In this document: one piece after another, positions 8,897 to 17,020 of the stretch
Position numbering within the stretch: position 1 is the stretch's first letter
Layout: the number at the start of each line of letters is the position of its first letter
Assembly (NCBI GenBank): GCA_002493905.1
Contig: DLAJ01000026.1
Span: forward strand, 1 to 64,000
DNA length: 64,000 bases
DNA from: Lachnospiraceae bacterium UBA7050
Lineage (GTDB): Bacteria; Bacillota; Clostridia; Lachnospirales; Lachnospiraceae
Reading direction: 5' to 3'
Notes under the pieces: model-generated
Told to the model about the DNA's origin: nothing
The model's database searches: none
What the model saw: the letters and a program-made list of their open reading frames with translations, nothing else
Program-made: the position numbers and the translations under genes

Positions 8897-9272
8897 ACTG
8901 TGTCTCCTCCGATGTCTTTTATCTGCGCTTATGATATCATGAATCTGCGATTCATGATCGACATTCGCCGCTCGCTCTCACTAACGCTCATTATATCATC
9001 TAAACTCGCAGACTCGCGCTACGCGCTTTTTGCCCGATTTCATCGGGCGTTTGCTCGTTAATGCCGCCGGAAAAGTAAATGTCGGCTTCGCCGCCGCTTC
9101 CTTTTCCTTTGCGGCTATTATATCATGCCGCTTCCGGAACGTCTATATCACCTTCTATTGTGCATTTTGTTTATAATTATAGTTTATTTGACTACAGATT
9201 TTGCCTGTAAAAATCCTGTATGAAATGCCGCCAGCGCAATCCTCTTACAAAAATTCATTTACAGGCTGGTTA
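8897..9272. repeat. Gene-free gap with palindromes
   Basis: No gene is seen. Small palindromes crowd the part nearest the hydrolase: ATCATGAATCTGCGATTCATGAT (near 8938-8960; core ATCATGAAT/ATTCATGAT), GCCCGATTTCATCGGGC (near 9031-9047), and a string of short repeats around GCTCATTATATCAT. The rest (9130-9272) is AT-rich and carries the promoter for the hydrolase or the terminator of the flavodoxin operon; neither is clear. Confidence 0.45.
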
Positions 9273-9830
9273 TCAGCCGCGGATATATTCCATCAGCGGC
9301 TCCAAATACTTTTGGTCCGTCCAGTCACATTTCTGCCCTTCGACGGACAACAGCGCTTTCATCCACGGCTCTAAAGAGGCAGCATCCTTCTTTGCAACCG
9401 CCTTTTTCAGCATGCCGCACAGTGTCCGGTCTTTCCAAGTCATCCTGCTCTCGTCCCATGCACCCCTGCCGTAATAAACGGGAATGTGAGCCAATTCCCC
9501 CTGAAGGCTGCGCTGTTTCAGCTGAGTAAACGCATTCTCGTCATACGGGGACGCGCCCACGCAGAATACCGCCAGTTTTTTATCCTTTATGCCCGGATAT
9601 TTTTTCTTTAGTATATGTAAGCCCGCGACTCCGCCCGCATAAATGCCTCCCGCAAACACGATCCAGTCACAGGCATTGAAGTCAGCTTCGTTCATATCCT
9701 TTAATTCCAGTATATCGCATGTTACTTTCTCTTCCAAAGAAGCTTCCTCTCCGCACAGCTCTTTGAACATTTCCGCATATCTTTTTGTCGCGCCATATTT
9801 TGATTTGTATAAAAAAAGTCCTTTTTTCAT
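9273..9830 (-). CDS. Flavodoxin-domain protein
   Basis: 185 residues starting MKKGLFLYKSKYGATKRYA. The N-terminal strand with YxSKYGxTK is the phosphate-binding loop of flavodoxins, here of the protoporphyrinogen-oxidase/HemG-like group. DWIVFAGGIYAGGVAG and KLAVFCVGASPYDENA form the other FMN-contacting loops. It probably acts as a cytoplasmic FMN electron carrier or flavin-dependent oxidase partner. The ATG at 9830 is chosen because the sequence before it has no family match. It is the last gene of a MarR - FMN_bind - flavodoxin operon driven from the promoter at 10892-10920; the 69-base gap before it contains no clear terminator. Confidence 0.85.
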   Translation of the reverse strand: MKKGLFLYKSKYGATKRYAEMFKELCGEEASLEEKVTCDILELKDMNEADFNACDWIVFAGGIYAGGVAGLHILKKKYPGIKDKKLAVFCVGASPYDENAFTQLKQRSLQGELAHIPVYYGRGAWDESRMTWKDRTLCGMLKKAVAKKDAASLEPWMKALLSVEGQKCDWTDQKYLEPLMEYIRG

Positions 9831-9899
9831 TCCTGTAGCTGCTCCTTTCTCATTCAAAATGCTTCGGGTAATTGCGAAACGCATAAGTGCGCGGACTGC

Positions 9900-10292
9900 T
9901 TATAAATCTGCATTTTCCAGCGCGTTTTCAATTGCTTTCAAAATACATTTGCTGCTCACGGTTGCCCCCGAGACCGCATCCACCTCCAGTGATTGTTCTC
10001 TGATCACATCGTCCGTGATCGTCTCCGCCGCACCTCCAAGTCCGTTATCATGCCGTACAATCACGATATCAGTGATCTTATGCTGTCTGACCGTCACTTC
10101 CACTTCCACGCGGACAGGTCCTTTCGCATATTCCCCCGCATAATTTCCATCCGGCATATGAGACAAATCGGGCATGGCAACCGAAAGCCGCCGTACCTCC
10201 TCCACCATCCTGTGCATCGCGATGATACCGCCAAGCATCAGCATCGTAAACAGCCCAAGTACAAGAAACACCTTCTTTTTAGATTTTTTCAC
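9900..10292 (-). CDS. FMN-binding domain protein, membrane anchored
   Basis: 130 residues. One N-terminal transmembrane helix (VFLVLGLFTMLMLGGIIAM) is followed by an extracytoplasmic FMN_bind domain: DGNYAGEY, KITDIVIVRHDNG, and SGATVSSKCILKAIENAL with the SGAT motif. The Thr of SGAT is where Rnf/Nqr-type proteins carry covalent FMN. The start is the GTG at 10292 with GGAG upstream. It overlaps the end of the marR-type gene by 14 bases, so translation is coupled. An electron-transfer role at the membrane next to the flavodoxin is inference. Confidence 0.87.
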   Translation of the reverse strand: MKKSKKKVFLVLGLFTMLMLGGIIAMHRMVEEVRRLSVAMPDLSHMPDGNYAGEYAKGPVRVEVEVTVRQHKITDIVIVRHDNGLGGAAETITDDVIREQSLEVDAVSGATVSSKCILKAIENALENADL

Positions 10293-10779
10293 CGGCCGTT
10301 CTCCTCTCCAGATTCTCTATTCCCGCATACAGCTTTGTCATCAGCGTAAACAGGGTCTCCACCTCTTCGTCCGTGTAGACTTCAAAGAGATATTTCAATT
10401 CTTCCTGATACTTTGCAAAATCGTTCTTGAAAAAATCATGCACTTTCTCTGTGGGCTGTATCCAAAGCGCCCTCGTGTCGTTCGGACTTTGCTCGATCGT
10501 TACAAACCCTTTTTTCCTTAAAACTTCCGCCAGTTTCTTAATGTTCTGTCTGGAACACCCCAGAATCGCTCCCAACTGTGTAAAGGTAATCGGCTCCTGT
10601 GCCTGCCTGACAATGGATAACAGCATGAACTGCTTTAATGAGACTCCCGGAATGTGATTGTCAAACAACGTCTGAAGCTTATTCCCCGCAATAAACAGTG
10701 TGCTGAAGATCGCCTTTCTCTGATTCTGCGTCGTATCGGAAAACCGCGCGCTTAACTCGTCAATCGTTATCATGTTCAC
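10279..10779 (-). CDS. MarR-family transcriptional regulator
   Basis: 166 residues with a winged helix at about 50-120. SLKQFMLLSIVRQ and ITFTQLGAILGCSRQNIKKLAEVLRKKGFVTIEQSPNDTRALWIQPTEK give the recognition helix and the D-x-R wing typical of MarR. It is the first gene of the operon with FMN_bind and flavodoxin genes. Two near-identical 12-bp inverted repeats overlap its perfect promoter (see 10874-10909), so it most likely represses itself and the two flavin genes. The signal is unknown; redox or phenolic ligands are common for the family. Confidence 0.92.
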   Translation of the reverse strand: MNMITIDELSARFSDTTQNQRKAIFSTLFIAGNKLQTLFDNHIPGVSLKQFMLLSIVRQAQEPITFTQLGAILGCSRQNIKKLAEVLRKKGFVTIEQSPNDTRALWIQPTEKVHDFFKNDFAKYQEELKYLFEVYTDEEVETLFTLMTKLYAGIENLERRTAGEKI

Positions 10780-10873
10780 TCTCCCCTGCAGATTTTTATA
10801 GGAAGCGTTTTCTCATTTTCTGCTTTTTCTTTTTATATATGATTTTACATTCCCTGAAACTCTGTTTACTATA

Positions 10874-10909
10874 AGTAACTTGTTACGCATTATTATAGCA
10901 ACTAGTTAC
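10874..10909. promoter_or_regulatory. Pair of MarR-type operators
   Basis: GTAACTTGTTAC at 10874-10885 and GCAACTAGTTAC at 10898-10909 share the inverted repeat GTAAC-N2-GTTAC with one mismatch. They are 24 bases apart centre to centre. One lies at the transcription start and one in the -35/-10 spacer. Autorepression by the adjacent MarR protein is inferred. Confidence 0.8.
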
Positions 10910-10920
10910 TTATATGTCAA
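10892..10920 (-). promoter_or_regulatory. Perfect sigma-A promoter of the MarR operon
   Basis: TTGACA (10920-10915), a 17-base spacer, and TATAAT (10897-10892) on the minus strand. It matches consensus at all 12 positions with the ideal spacing, so it needs strong repression, which the overlapping operators can supply. Confidence 0.9.
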
Positions 10921-10972
10921 GAAAATATATGCGAAAGAATAAAATGAAAACAATAAAAACCGAACGCAAAAC

Positions 10973-11000
10973 AAAAAAGATGCCATCATGCATCTTTTTT
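10973..11000 (-). terminator. Terminator of the polyferredoxin operon
   Basis: AAAAAAGATGC/GCATCTTTTTT with a short loop. The stop codon of the polyferredoxin gene lies within the hairpin. The T-run follows on the minus strand, and the A-tract also lets it work in reverse. Confidence 0.8.
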
Positions 11001-11840
11001 CGAAACGGATGGAGCAAAACCGGATGAAACTGCCCCTGCGGGACATGCACTCTTACACTTTCCGCAGCGAATGCACTCCGCACTATTGATATTTTTTGTC
11101 ACTTCAACCGCCATTGGGCAGGCACGCTCGCAGGCCTTACAGCCCGTACATTTTGACTGATCGAGCTTCATCTGATAAAAACTGAACCGGTTGAACAGCG
11201 CATAGAATGCGCCCAGCGGACAAAGATACCGGCAGAACGGACGGCTGATGAACATAGACATGATCAGCACAGCCGCCAGCACGATCAGTTTCCAGTCAAA
11301 CAGCGCCCCGGTCAGCTCTCTCAGCGCAGGGTCCGCCCCCATCAGCGGAAGCGCGCCGCCCAATGTTCCTGCGGGGCATAGATATTTACAAAAATACGGT
11401 ACAGACGCTCCTGCCCGGGCCGAAAAAGCTGCCGGAAGCAGAATGACCAGCACAAGCAGAACAATGTATTTTAAGTACCGTGCAGGCCGGTCCAGTCTTT
11501 TCGGCACATTCCACTTAAAAACCGGTATTTTATGTAACAAATCCTGTATAAAGCCGAACGGACACAAAAAACCGCAGACAACCCTGCCTAAAACCACGCC
11601 GAACAGCATCAGGGTCCCAAGTACATAAAACGGAAAATGACCTCTCACGCCGCTCACAGCCGCCTGCATGGAGCCGATCGGGCAGGCGCCCAGCGCTCCG
11701 GGACAAGAGTAACAGTTTAAGACCGGTACGCAGACTGCTTTCGTTTTTCCGGTAAAAATCTTTCCGTTCCGAAACCCGGCCATGTAGCCGTTTAACAAAA
11801 CGGCGGATAAAAGCTGAATGATGCCCCTTTTGTTCTTCAT
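10986..11840 (-). CDS. NapH/YccM-type 4Fe-4S polyferredoxin membrane protein
   Basis: 284 residues from the ATG at 11840. Membrane helices alternate with cysteine clusters: NCYSCPGALGACPIGS, CGFLCPFGF, CKYLCPAGT and CRYLCPLGAF. Two classical 4Fe-4S motifs follow at the C-terminus, CTGCKACERACP and CIRCGKCKSACP. Such proteins pass electrons across or along the membrane. The start at 11840 overlaps the stop of the small upstream gene as ATGA; an alternative ATG at 11864 has GGTGAG 6 bases upstream. Together with the TlpA-like lipoprotein and the CXXC small protein it forms a redox operon, probably delivering electrons to an extracytoplasmic thiol or quinol system. The partner is not known. Confidence 0.9.
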   Translation of the reverse strand: MKNKRGIIQLLSAVLLNGYMAGFRNGKIFTGKTKAVCVPVLNCYSCPGALGACPIGSMQAAVSGVRGHFPFYVLGTLMLFGVVLGRVVCGFLCPFGFIQDLLHKIPVFKWNVPKRLDRPARYLKYIVLLVLVILLPAAFSARAGASVPYFCKYLCPAGTLGGALPLMGADPALRELTGALFDWKLIVLAAVLIMSMFISRPFCRYLCPLGAFYALFNRFSFYQMKLDQSKCTGCKACERACPMAVEVTKNINSAECIRCGKCKSACPAGAVSSGFAPSVSKKDA

Positions 11841-11971
11841 CCAATGCCGATGCATTCGAGACATATTCTCACCGCCTTCTGCATGACCTCCCAATGCTCC
11901 TGTCTGCCCATCCCAATCCAGACAAAAACAATGCCCGCCGCCAGACATATGCAGCGGGCACAGAGAATCAT
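11837..11971 (-). CDS. CD1871A-like CXXC-containing small membrane protein
   Basis: 44 residues, MILCARCICLAAGIVF... ending AVRICLECIGIG. It has one hydrophobic helix and a C-terminal CLEC motif followed by IGIG. This tail and size match the small family that I recall as CD1871A-like, usually found beside thioredoxin-like and 4Fe-4S genes. The extra N-terminal CARC is notable. It begins 10 bases after the TlpA-like stop and overlaps the polyferredoxin start by 4 bases (ATGA). The ribosome site is weak, so coupling to the upstream gene is likely. The role is unknown; thiol redox relay is inference. Confidence 0.8.
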   Translation of the reverse strand: MILCARCICLAAGIVFVWIGMGRQEHWEVMQKAVRICLECIGIG

Positions 11972-11981
11972 AAACGTAGAT

Positions 11982-12785
11982 TTATTCTTCAAGACTGATC
12001 TCCGCCTTTCCTCCCGCGCGCAAAACCGTATTGATTGCTTCCAAATACATTTCCGCCAGATTTTCCTGAGTTCCGATGATGGAATCCCCTACAAGATTTC
12101 CCTCAGAATCCACAAAAACGGTCGTCGGCGTATATTGGATATTTGTACACACATCATAAAGATCACCCGCAAAGGCAATCAGCGTCACGCCTTCAAAACC
12201 GCATTCCTCTAACAGCTCCCTCGTCTCATCTTCTGCCCATGCGGCGTCAAAGCAGACAGTAACGAGCTGCACATTGTCCGGCAGTGCTTTTTCAAACCCG
12301 GCAAGCTCCGGCATTTCTTCAATGCAGGGACCGCAGGTGAGAGACCAGAAATTGATCACCGTCACATCCTTATTGTGAATATCGTCCTGTGTAAACGTGC
12401 CCCCGTCCAGCGTATCCGCACAAAATTCCACAAGGCTGCCGAGTCTGGATGCCGTTCCATTGTATGCCCCGGAATCCGCATCCGTGCTGCCATCTGTGCC
12501 GTCCGGCGGCAGGCCCGGATCATGGTTGTCCGTCCCGTCTCCGGCTGCGTCTTTTCCTGCATCGTCCTGTACCGGCAGGTTCCCCGTATCCGATTCCCCC
12601 GCAGTGTCCTGTGCCTGCAAATCCGCCGCATCCGCTTCTACTGAATTATCCTGTTGTAACTCTCCGCTCTCCTGCGTGGAATCCTTTTCACTCTGCGCCG
12701 ATTCTTTACCCGCGCATCCTGCTGTCAGCACACCGGCAAGGAATACGACGCACAGCAGGCCTATGATCCTGTTTGCAGTTTTCAT
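11982..12785 (-). CDS. TlpA/ResA-like thioredoxin lipoprotein
   Basis: 267 residues. The N-terminal signal ends in LTAGC, a lipobox that should give a lipid-anchored protein outside the membrane. A long acidic, Asp/Gly-rich linker (about 100 residues) leads to a thioredoxin fold with WSLTCGPCIEEMPELAGF (active CGPC), then QLVTVCFDAAW and YTPTTVFVDSEGNLVG with the cis-Pro before T-V-F. The ATG at 12785 follows AAGGA by 8 bases; the frame extends to 12860 without a better site. It is first in the operon with the CXXC small protein and the polyferredoxin, suggesting that the latter two keep this extracytoplasmic thioredoxin reduced. Confidence 0.92.
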   Translation of the reverse strand: MKTANRIIGLLCVVFLAGVLTAGCAGKESAQSEKDSTQESGELQQDNSVEADAADLQAQDTAGESDTGNLPVQDDAGKDAAGDGTDNHDPGLPPDGTDGSTDADSGAYNGTASRLGSLVEFCADTLDGGTFTQDDIHNKDVTVINFWSLTCGPCIEEMPELAGFEKALPDNVQLVTVCFDAAWAEDETRELLEECGFEGVTLIAFAGDLYDVCTNIQYTPTTVFVDSEGNLVGDSIIGTQENLAEMYLEAINTVLRAGGKAEISLEE

Positions 12786-12892
12786 TCTGAAATTCCTTCT
12801 TCCAAACATATCTTTTACACAATCATCCATTTTTCTCATATCCCATAACCTTACCTGCATCTTATAATCTTACTTGCGTCCCATAATCTTAT

Positions 12893-13609
12893 TTACGTCT
12901 CATGCGTCTTCGCATAATGATGCAGTTTTTTCACATGTTCAGTCTGCCAGAACGGAATCGAAAGCGTCTCCTGCGTATCAAAAACCAGCTTTCCAAACCG
13001 TACCTCACTCACATGCAGCAGATTGACAATACATGTTTTTTCCGTACACAAAAAGTGTGGATTATCCTCCAATGTAATGATCAGGTCCGCAAGCCGCCCG
13101 AGTGTGGAATGCACTTTTCCGGAAGCGGTATGAATATGCATTGTATGATGGTATTCGTTCGCATAGAGAATGTCATGTTCATGCAGATAGAGCGTTTCTT
13201 TTTCGCCCTGAATCGTGATCGGCTGCTCCATATGGGTATGAATTTCAAGAGCCTCGTCAATGATGGCGGAAAGCGCTTCTTTCTGAATTGGTTTTTTGAT
13301 ATGAAGAAGCAGTTCGGGCGAGGCCGAGAACGCGGTATAGTCCGTCTCGCCGGAGCACATCACGATTGGGGCCGTTACACCGGCCTTGCGCAGCATATGC
13401 GCAACGTCCATGCCGTCTTTGTCCCCGCTGTGACAGTCCACAAAAAACAATTCATACTGCATTGGTGCATGAAGCAGCGATTCAAAACTGCCGTGACTGT
13501 CGATATAGAGATTGCCCGTGGTCGGAATCCGCTTATCGGACTCCCTTCCAAGCAGGCGCTCCAATTGTTTCCTGTCCGCAATATTGTCATCATAGACTGC
13601 AATGTGCAT
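12893..13609 (-). CDS. LytTR-type response regulator
   Basis: 238 residues. The receiver domain has DD near residue 7, the phospho-acceptor Asp in LFFVDCHSGDKDGMD, and KK in LLLHIKKPIQKEAL. The C-terminal LytTR DNA-binding domain follows: LYLHEHDILYANEYHHTMHIHT... FLCTEKTCIVNLLHVSEV. No histidine kinase is next to it, so the partner is elsewhere, or it acts alone. Family members control bacteriocins, competence-like systems and cell-surface genes. The start at 13609 follows GGGGGAA. Target genes are not evident. Confidence 0.92.
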   Translation of the reverse strand: MHIAVYDDNIADRKQLERLLGRESDKRIPTTGNLYIDSHGSFESLLHAPMQYELFFVDCHSGDKDGMDVAHMLRKAGVTAPIVMCSGETDYTAFSASPELLLHIKKPIQKEALSAIIDEALEIHTHMEQPITIQGEKETLYLHEHDILYANEYHHTMHIHTASGKVHSTLGRLADLIITLEDNPHFLCTEKTCIVNLLHVSEVRFGKLVFDTQETLSIPFWQTEHVKKLHHYAKTHET

Positions 13610-13733
13610 ATGCTGCTTCCCCCTTTACCCGATACACTTCCTCTCAGCCAAAGTTCCCGCTACGCCTCTTTTCCGCCACAAATTCCCGCTGCGCTGCTCC
13701 CTTGCACAGCTCCCCGCTGTGCTGTTCTCCTGC

Positions 13734-14027
13734 TCAGATCGTTCCAATCTCAATGGGCGATGCAAAAAGCACAATGACTGCCGCCACCTGCAAAAATAAG
13801 ATAAACGGTATCCCAAACACAAAATACCAGTGTCTTGTTTTATGGCGGAATACATGCATGCCGATCAGCGAACCAATACTGCCGCCAATAATCGCGATCA
13901 GAAACAGTGTTGCCTCGGGAATGCGCCATAGCTTTTTGCGCGCCTTCCGCTTGTCAAGATACATACTAAAAAAGCCTACAACATTGATTGCCAGCATATA
14001 CGCGGCAAGCCAAAGATATACACTCAT
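13734..14027 (-). CDS. DUF1294 membrane protein
   Basis: 97 residues with three to four hydrophobic segments and the DUF1294 core: NVVGFFSMYLDKRKARKKLWRIPE, LFLIAIIGGSIGSLIGMHVFRHKTRHWYFVFGIP. The basic loop and the GGSxGSLxGM(H)xFRHKT motif are characteristic. Function is unknown across the family. The ATG at 14027 is preferred over 14060 because GGAG lies about 9 bases upstream and the extra residues do not match the family start. Confidence 0.88.
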   Translation of the reverse strand: MSVYLWLAAYMLAINVVGFFSMYLDKRKARKKLWRIPEATLFLIAIIGGSIGSLIGMHVFRHKTRHWYFVFGIPFILFLQVAAVIVLFASPIEIGTI

Positions 14028-14112
14028 TTTCAATCTCCAAGGGGGGCGAATCTTCCCCATCTATACAAAATCGCTTTACGATTCTTCCAAAGTCAGGAAA
14101 TTTCCTATAACC

Positions 14113-14143
14113 AAAACAAAAATAATCCTGCTTTGCAGGATTC
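14113..14143 (-). terminator. Terminator after the esterase gene
   Basis: On the minus strand AATCCTGC-AAA-GCAGGATT is followed by ATTTTTGTTTTGG. It lies about 30 bases after the stop of the gene at 14175-15095. Confidence 0.75.
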
Positions 14144-14174
14144 TGCCGCCTGCAATCATTCCGGACATGTTCCC

Positions 14175-15095
14175 CTACCGGCAGATATCATAAATAAACT
14201 CCGCATTTTTGTCCATCGCTTCATACGCCGTCTTAAACGGCGACATCTGAAACACATGCCACATGCCGTCAAATACATCCAGTTTCACTGAAACATTCGC
14301 TTTAATCATATTTTTGTGGAGCTGCGTCGCGTCATTTAAGAGCACCTCATTGTTCCCCACTTGAATATAGGTCGGCGGAAACCCTGTAAAATTGCCAAAC
14401 AAGGGTGAGATCATTGGATTTTTCAACTGCTCCTCCCATCCATCCTCCTGCGCAGTTTCGCCGACATACGCACGAATCGCCTTCTCTAAATATTCCTTGT
14501 CCAATACCGGATCAAGTGCGGCTCTCGTTTCGTGGGAACGGCCGCTTGATGTTAAGTCCGTCCAAGGTGACATCAGTACAAGCCCTCTCGGAAGCAGACG
14601 TTCTTCTTCTTTTAGTTTCAATGTCAGAGAAAGCGCCAGATTGCCGCCTGCGGAATCCCCTGCGACAATCACGTCACGCGCGCCATACCCCAAAAGCATC
14701 AGATAATTCCATACCCGCATGGCATCCTCTACTGCCGCAGGATACGGGTTTTCCGGCGCGAGCCGGTAATCAAAACAGAGTACGTCCATAGAGGTAGACG
14801 CGGCAAGCTTCGTTGTAAGTGTCCGCGCATACAGGCTGCTTCCGGTCATATAGCCTCCGCCATGACAATAGAGGATCACATATTTTTTCATATGTGCCCT
14901 GTCCACGCTCACCCATTCACCATACATCCCATCGATTGCAACTTCCCTGACCAGCGTATCCTTCCTGTTGCCAAGCATAGCGCCGAGGCTGTTCTGCGAC
15001 TGTCTGTGTTTATCAATATCCTCAGCCTCCACCAGATTATGCACCTTACGGATCACATTCATTAAATTCTGGTTCGCTTTTCCGCCCCACGCCAT
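14175..15095 (-). CDS. HSL-family alpha/beta hydrolase (acetyl esterase-like)
   Basis: 306 residues. LYCHGGGYMTGSS is the HGGG oxyanion motif of hormone-sensitive-lipase-type esterases, GDSAGG carries the nucleophile Ser, DPVLDKEYL the acid and GMWHVFQM the His. No signal peptide is present, so it is cytoplasmic. The substrate is probably a short acyl ester, for example acetylated sugars or alcohols. The start at 15095 has GGAGG 10 bases upstream and an in-frame TAA just before it. A separate hydrolase gene lies 112 bases upstream. Confidence 0.9.
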   Translation of the reverse strand: MAWGGKANQNLMNVIRKVHNLVEAEDIDKHRQSQNSLGAMLGNRKDTLVREVAIDGMYGEWVSVDRAHMKKYVILYCHGGGYMTGSSLYARTLTTKLAASTSMDVLCFDYRLAPENPYPAAVEDAMRVWNYLMLLGYGARDVIVAGDSAGGNLALSLTLKLKEEERLLPRGLVLMSPWTDLTSSGRSHETRAALDPVLDKEYLEKAIRAYVGETAQEDGWEEQLKNPMISPLFGNFTGFPPTYIQVGNNEVLLNDATQLHKNMIKANVSVKLDVFDGMWHVFQMSPFKTAYEAMDKNAEFIYDICR

Positions 15096-15207
15096 CCCGT
15101 GTTATCCTCCGTGTCAGCCTGACTCTGGTTATTATCATCCATCATTTTGATTATAATATACGATGCCTTGAAATACAACATCGTATCCACTAGAAAACGC
15201 ATCCGGT

Positions 15208-15819
15208 TCACTGCCGCTGATACGCGGTTTCCTGCACTTCCTTTTTTCCTGCAGGCCATGATTTCCCTTCGCAAAAATCCTTTGTTTTTTGCATTACTTC
15301 CTTTATGATCTCAAGATTTCTCAAGGAATCCCCGCATTCAAGAGAATGATTACAGCCCTCATACACATGAAGCGGAATCCGGCTTGTCCCGGACAGGCGG
15401 ATGATCTCATCCACATTGCTCCACGGGTCCGCCGTCCCGATGAACGCTTCCGCATCACCCGGCTCAAAAGAAAACGTCTGTATGAGCGGCGTGTAAAGAA
15501 CATGCCTCGCGCATGCGATGCCATACTTTTTCGCATAAGATGCAGCGATGATGGTTCCGACGCTCTTTGAAACAAAAAGCACGTCGTCATACTCCGCCCA
15601 GACAATGTCTGACAGCTGTTCTTCCGCCTTCAAAAGCAGCGCCTCATAGGTTTCTCTCATTTTTTTCTCATTGCCGCGGATATTTTTATCCATGTACGGA
15701 TAACTGAGCGCTCTGTAATTCTTATATCCCGTTTCACAGGCAGTCTCTCTTGCATAGTACAAAAGAGGCTTGTCGCAATGATATCCGATTCCCGGAAAAT
15801 AAACCGCAATCTTTGACAT
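15208..15819 (-). CDS. Small alpha/beta hydrolase
   Basis: 203 residues from MSKIAVYFPGIGYHCDKPLLYYAR. The strand VLFVSKSVGTIIAASYAKKYG has the nucleophile elbow SKSVGT (GxSxG-like with Ser), PGDAEAFIGTADPWSNVDEI gives the acidic loop and YEGCNHSLECGD the His. It resembles small cytoplasmic esterases/dienelactone-hydrolase-like proteins. The ATG at 15819 is chosen because the frame upstream (to 16011) is encoded by the palindromic repeat and has no family match; GGGGAT lies just upstream. The substrate is unknown. Confidence 0.82.
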   Translation of the reverse strand: MSKIAVYFPGIGYHCDKPLLYYARETACETGYKNYRALSYPYMDKNIRGNEKKMRETYEALLLKAEEQLSDIVWAEYDDVLFVSKSVGTIIAASYAKKYGIACARHVLYTPLIQTFSFEPGDAEAFIGTADPWSNVDEIIRLSGTSRIPLHVYEGCNHSLECGDSLRNLEIIKEVMQKTKDFCEGKSWPAGKKEVQETAYQRQ

Positions 15820-16165
15820 ACGAATCCCCATTCCGGAGCGTTTACGCGATGGGACGGCACCAATCTGAAATCTGCGTCTGCCATTAAACAGATTTGTGAC
15901 GCTCCGGCACAAATCTGCATGTAAAAAAACTGTAAGTGCGGCATGGATAGCCATCCGGCCGCTTCCTGCCTTGAATAAGGTCATTATACCATGATTGCTC
16001 CGAAAAAGCATTTCAAATATCCGGCTGCCGGATATTTCTTCTTAGATTCTGATCAATCATATCCACTTCATGCCGAAAAAGCGGAAATAAATGCCTCAAA
16101 AAAACAAGATGCCATTTAACATCTTGTTTTTTCGTAAAAATATCATTTGTATCTTTCCTATACTT
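15820..16165. repeat. Leader with palindromic element copy 2 and terminator
   Basis: The 346-base gap has no gene. 15835-15920 holds the second copy of the element seen at 6957-7035, including CAGATTTGTG-ACGCTCCGG-CACAAATCTG (about 15880-15915). As in the first copy it sits directly before a minus-strand start codon and opens an in-frame stretch reading LCRSVTN. Confidence 0.65.
16099..16136 (-). terminator. Bidirectional-type terminator after the Rpn-like gene
   Basis: AAAAAACAAGATG and CATCTTGTTTTTT pair over 13 bp with an 8-base loop; T-runs are available on both strands. Confidence 0.8.
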
Positions 16166-16855
16166 TTATATGTTCTGCAAATCTCTTTCTAAGGCTTCCA
16201 CCTGTTCCATCGTCAAGCCGGTATATGATGCAATGTCATCAATTGATAACTGATTTTTCTTCAGCATTTTTATTGCCGACTGAACTTTCCCCTGTTCTAT
16301 ACCTTGTTCTATACCCTGCTCATACTTCTCCTGATACTTCATCTGCAGCGTCATATAATCCAGCCTCCATTTCTCATTTCCCCTGATGGATTTCATTTCT
16401 TTTTCTAACTCCCTTGTGTAATCGTCCGACGCTTCCTTCCCGTCAATGAAATCCAGCACCCTTTTCATTTCCGGCGTGATGTCGTTCATGATCCCCTTGG
16501 TGTTCAAGATGATCTTTACGGCATCATCTCCAAGCCGTATCGCACAATCCTGTATACAACAATTCTCAAAGGTATAAATATGACGTCCTTTCCCAAACAA
16601 GTCAAACGTACATACAAAGATAATAAAGCTGCGTTTCAGGTTCTTGTAATTCTCCCCTTTTTCCAAAATACCAAGGTCTATCATCCCCTGATAATACCTT
16701 GTACGCTTCGCAAGATTTCCGTTTTCCGTGGTCTGCATCTCGATATGATATACAGAATTGTCGTCATCCTCCACATAAATATCCAGTCTCACACTTTTCG
16801 CATCCGCCGAAAGGTCGATGATAAAAACCTTTCCGGTTTTCAGCTCTTCTCTCAT
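16166..16855 (-). CDS. Rpn/PD-(D/E)XK family protein, probably N-terminally truncated
   Basis: 229 residues of the Rpn (recombination-promoting nuclease, transposase_31-like PDDEXK_2) family. SVRLDIYVEDDDNSVYHIEMQTTENGNLAKRTRYYQGMID contains the catalytic D...E-x-Q pattern, and a C-terminal EQGIEQGIEQGKVQSAIKMLKKN coil and a small helical tail follow. Full members carry about 60 more residues at the N-terminus (a DDFMFGxVM-type start). Here the frame is closed by a TGA directly before the first ATG, so the head is missing. The catalytic core is present but the protein may be inactive. The GIEQ repeat is 12 bases duplicated. Confidence 0.75.
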   Translation of the reverse strand: MREELKTGKVFIIDLSADAKSVRLDIYVEDDDNSVYHIEMQTTENGNLAKRTRYYQGMIDLGILEKGENYKNLKRSFIIFVCTFDLFGKGRHIYTFENCCIQDCAIRLGDDAVKIILNTKGIMNDITPEMKRVLDFIDGKEASDDYTRELEKEMKSIRGNEKWRLDYMTLQMKYQEKYEQGIEQGIEQGKVQSAIKMLKKNQLSIDDIASYTGLTMEQVEALERDLQNI

Positions 16856-17020
16856 TCATATTATAATCAATGTTCATACTTTTGACAAGCCGCTGCGTAT
16901 ACGGTCCACGGTTTCGCCGCGCTGCCTTATCATCTGAAACGATTGTAAAAAGAAGCCTGATATGCTACAGTATAGACAGCTTTCAAAAAAGCTCAAAATA
17001 TTTTTCTGAAAGGCATCCGT

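Noticed and set aside
12362..12867. Several plus and minus frames in the TlpA-like gene
   Set aside because: The Asp/Gly-rich linker opens other frames through GC bias; no domain signals in them.
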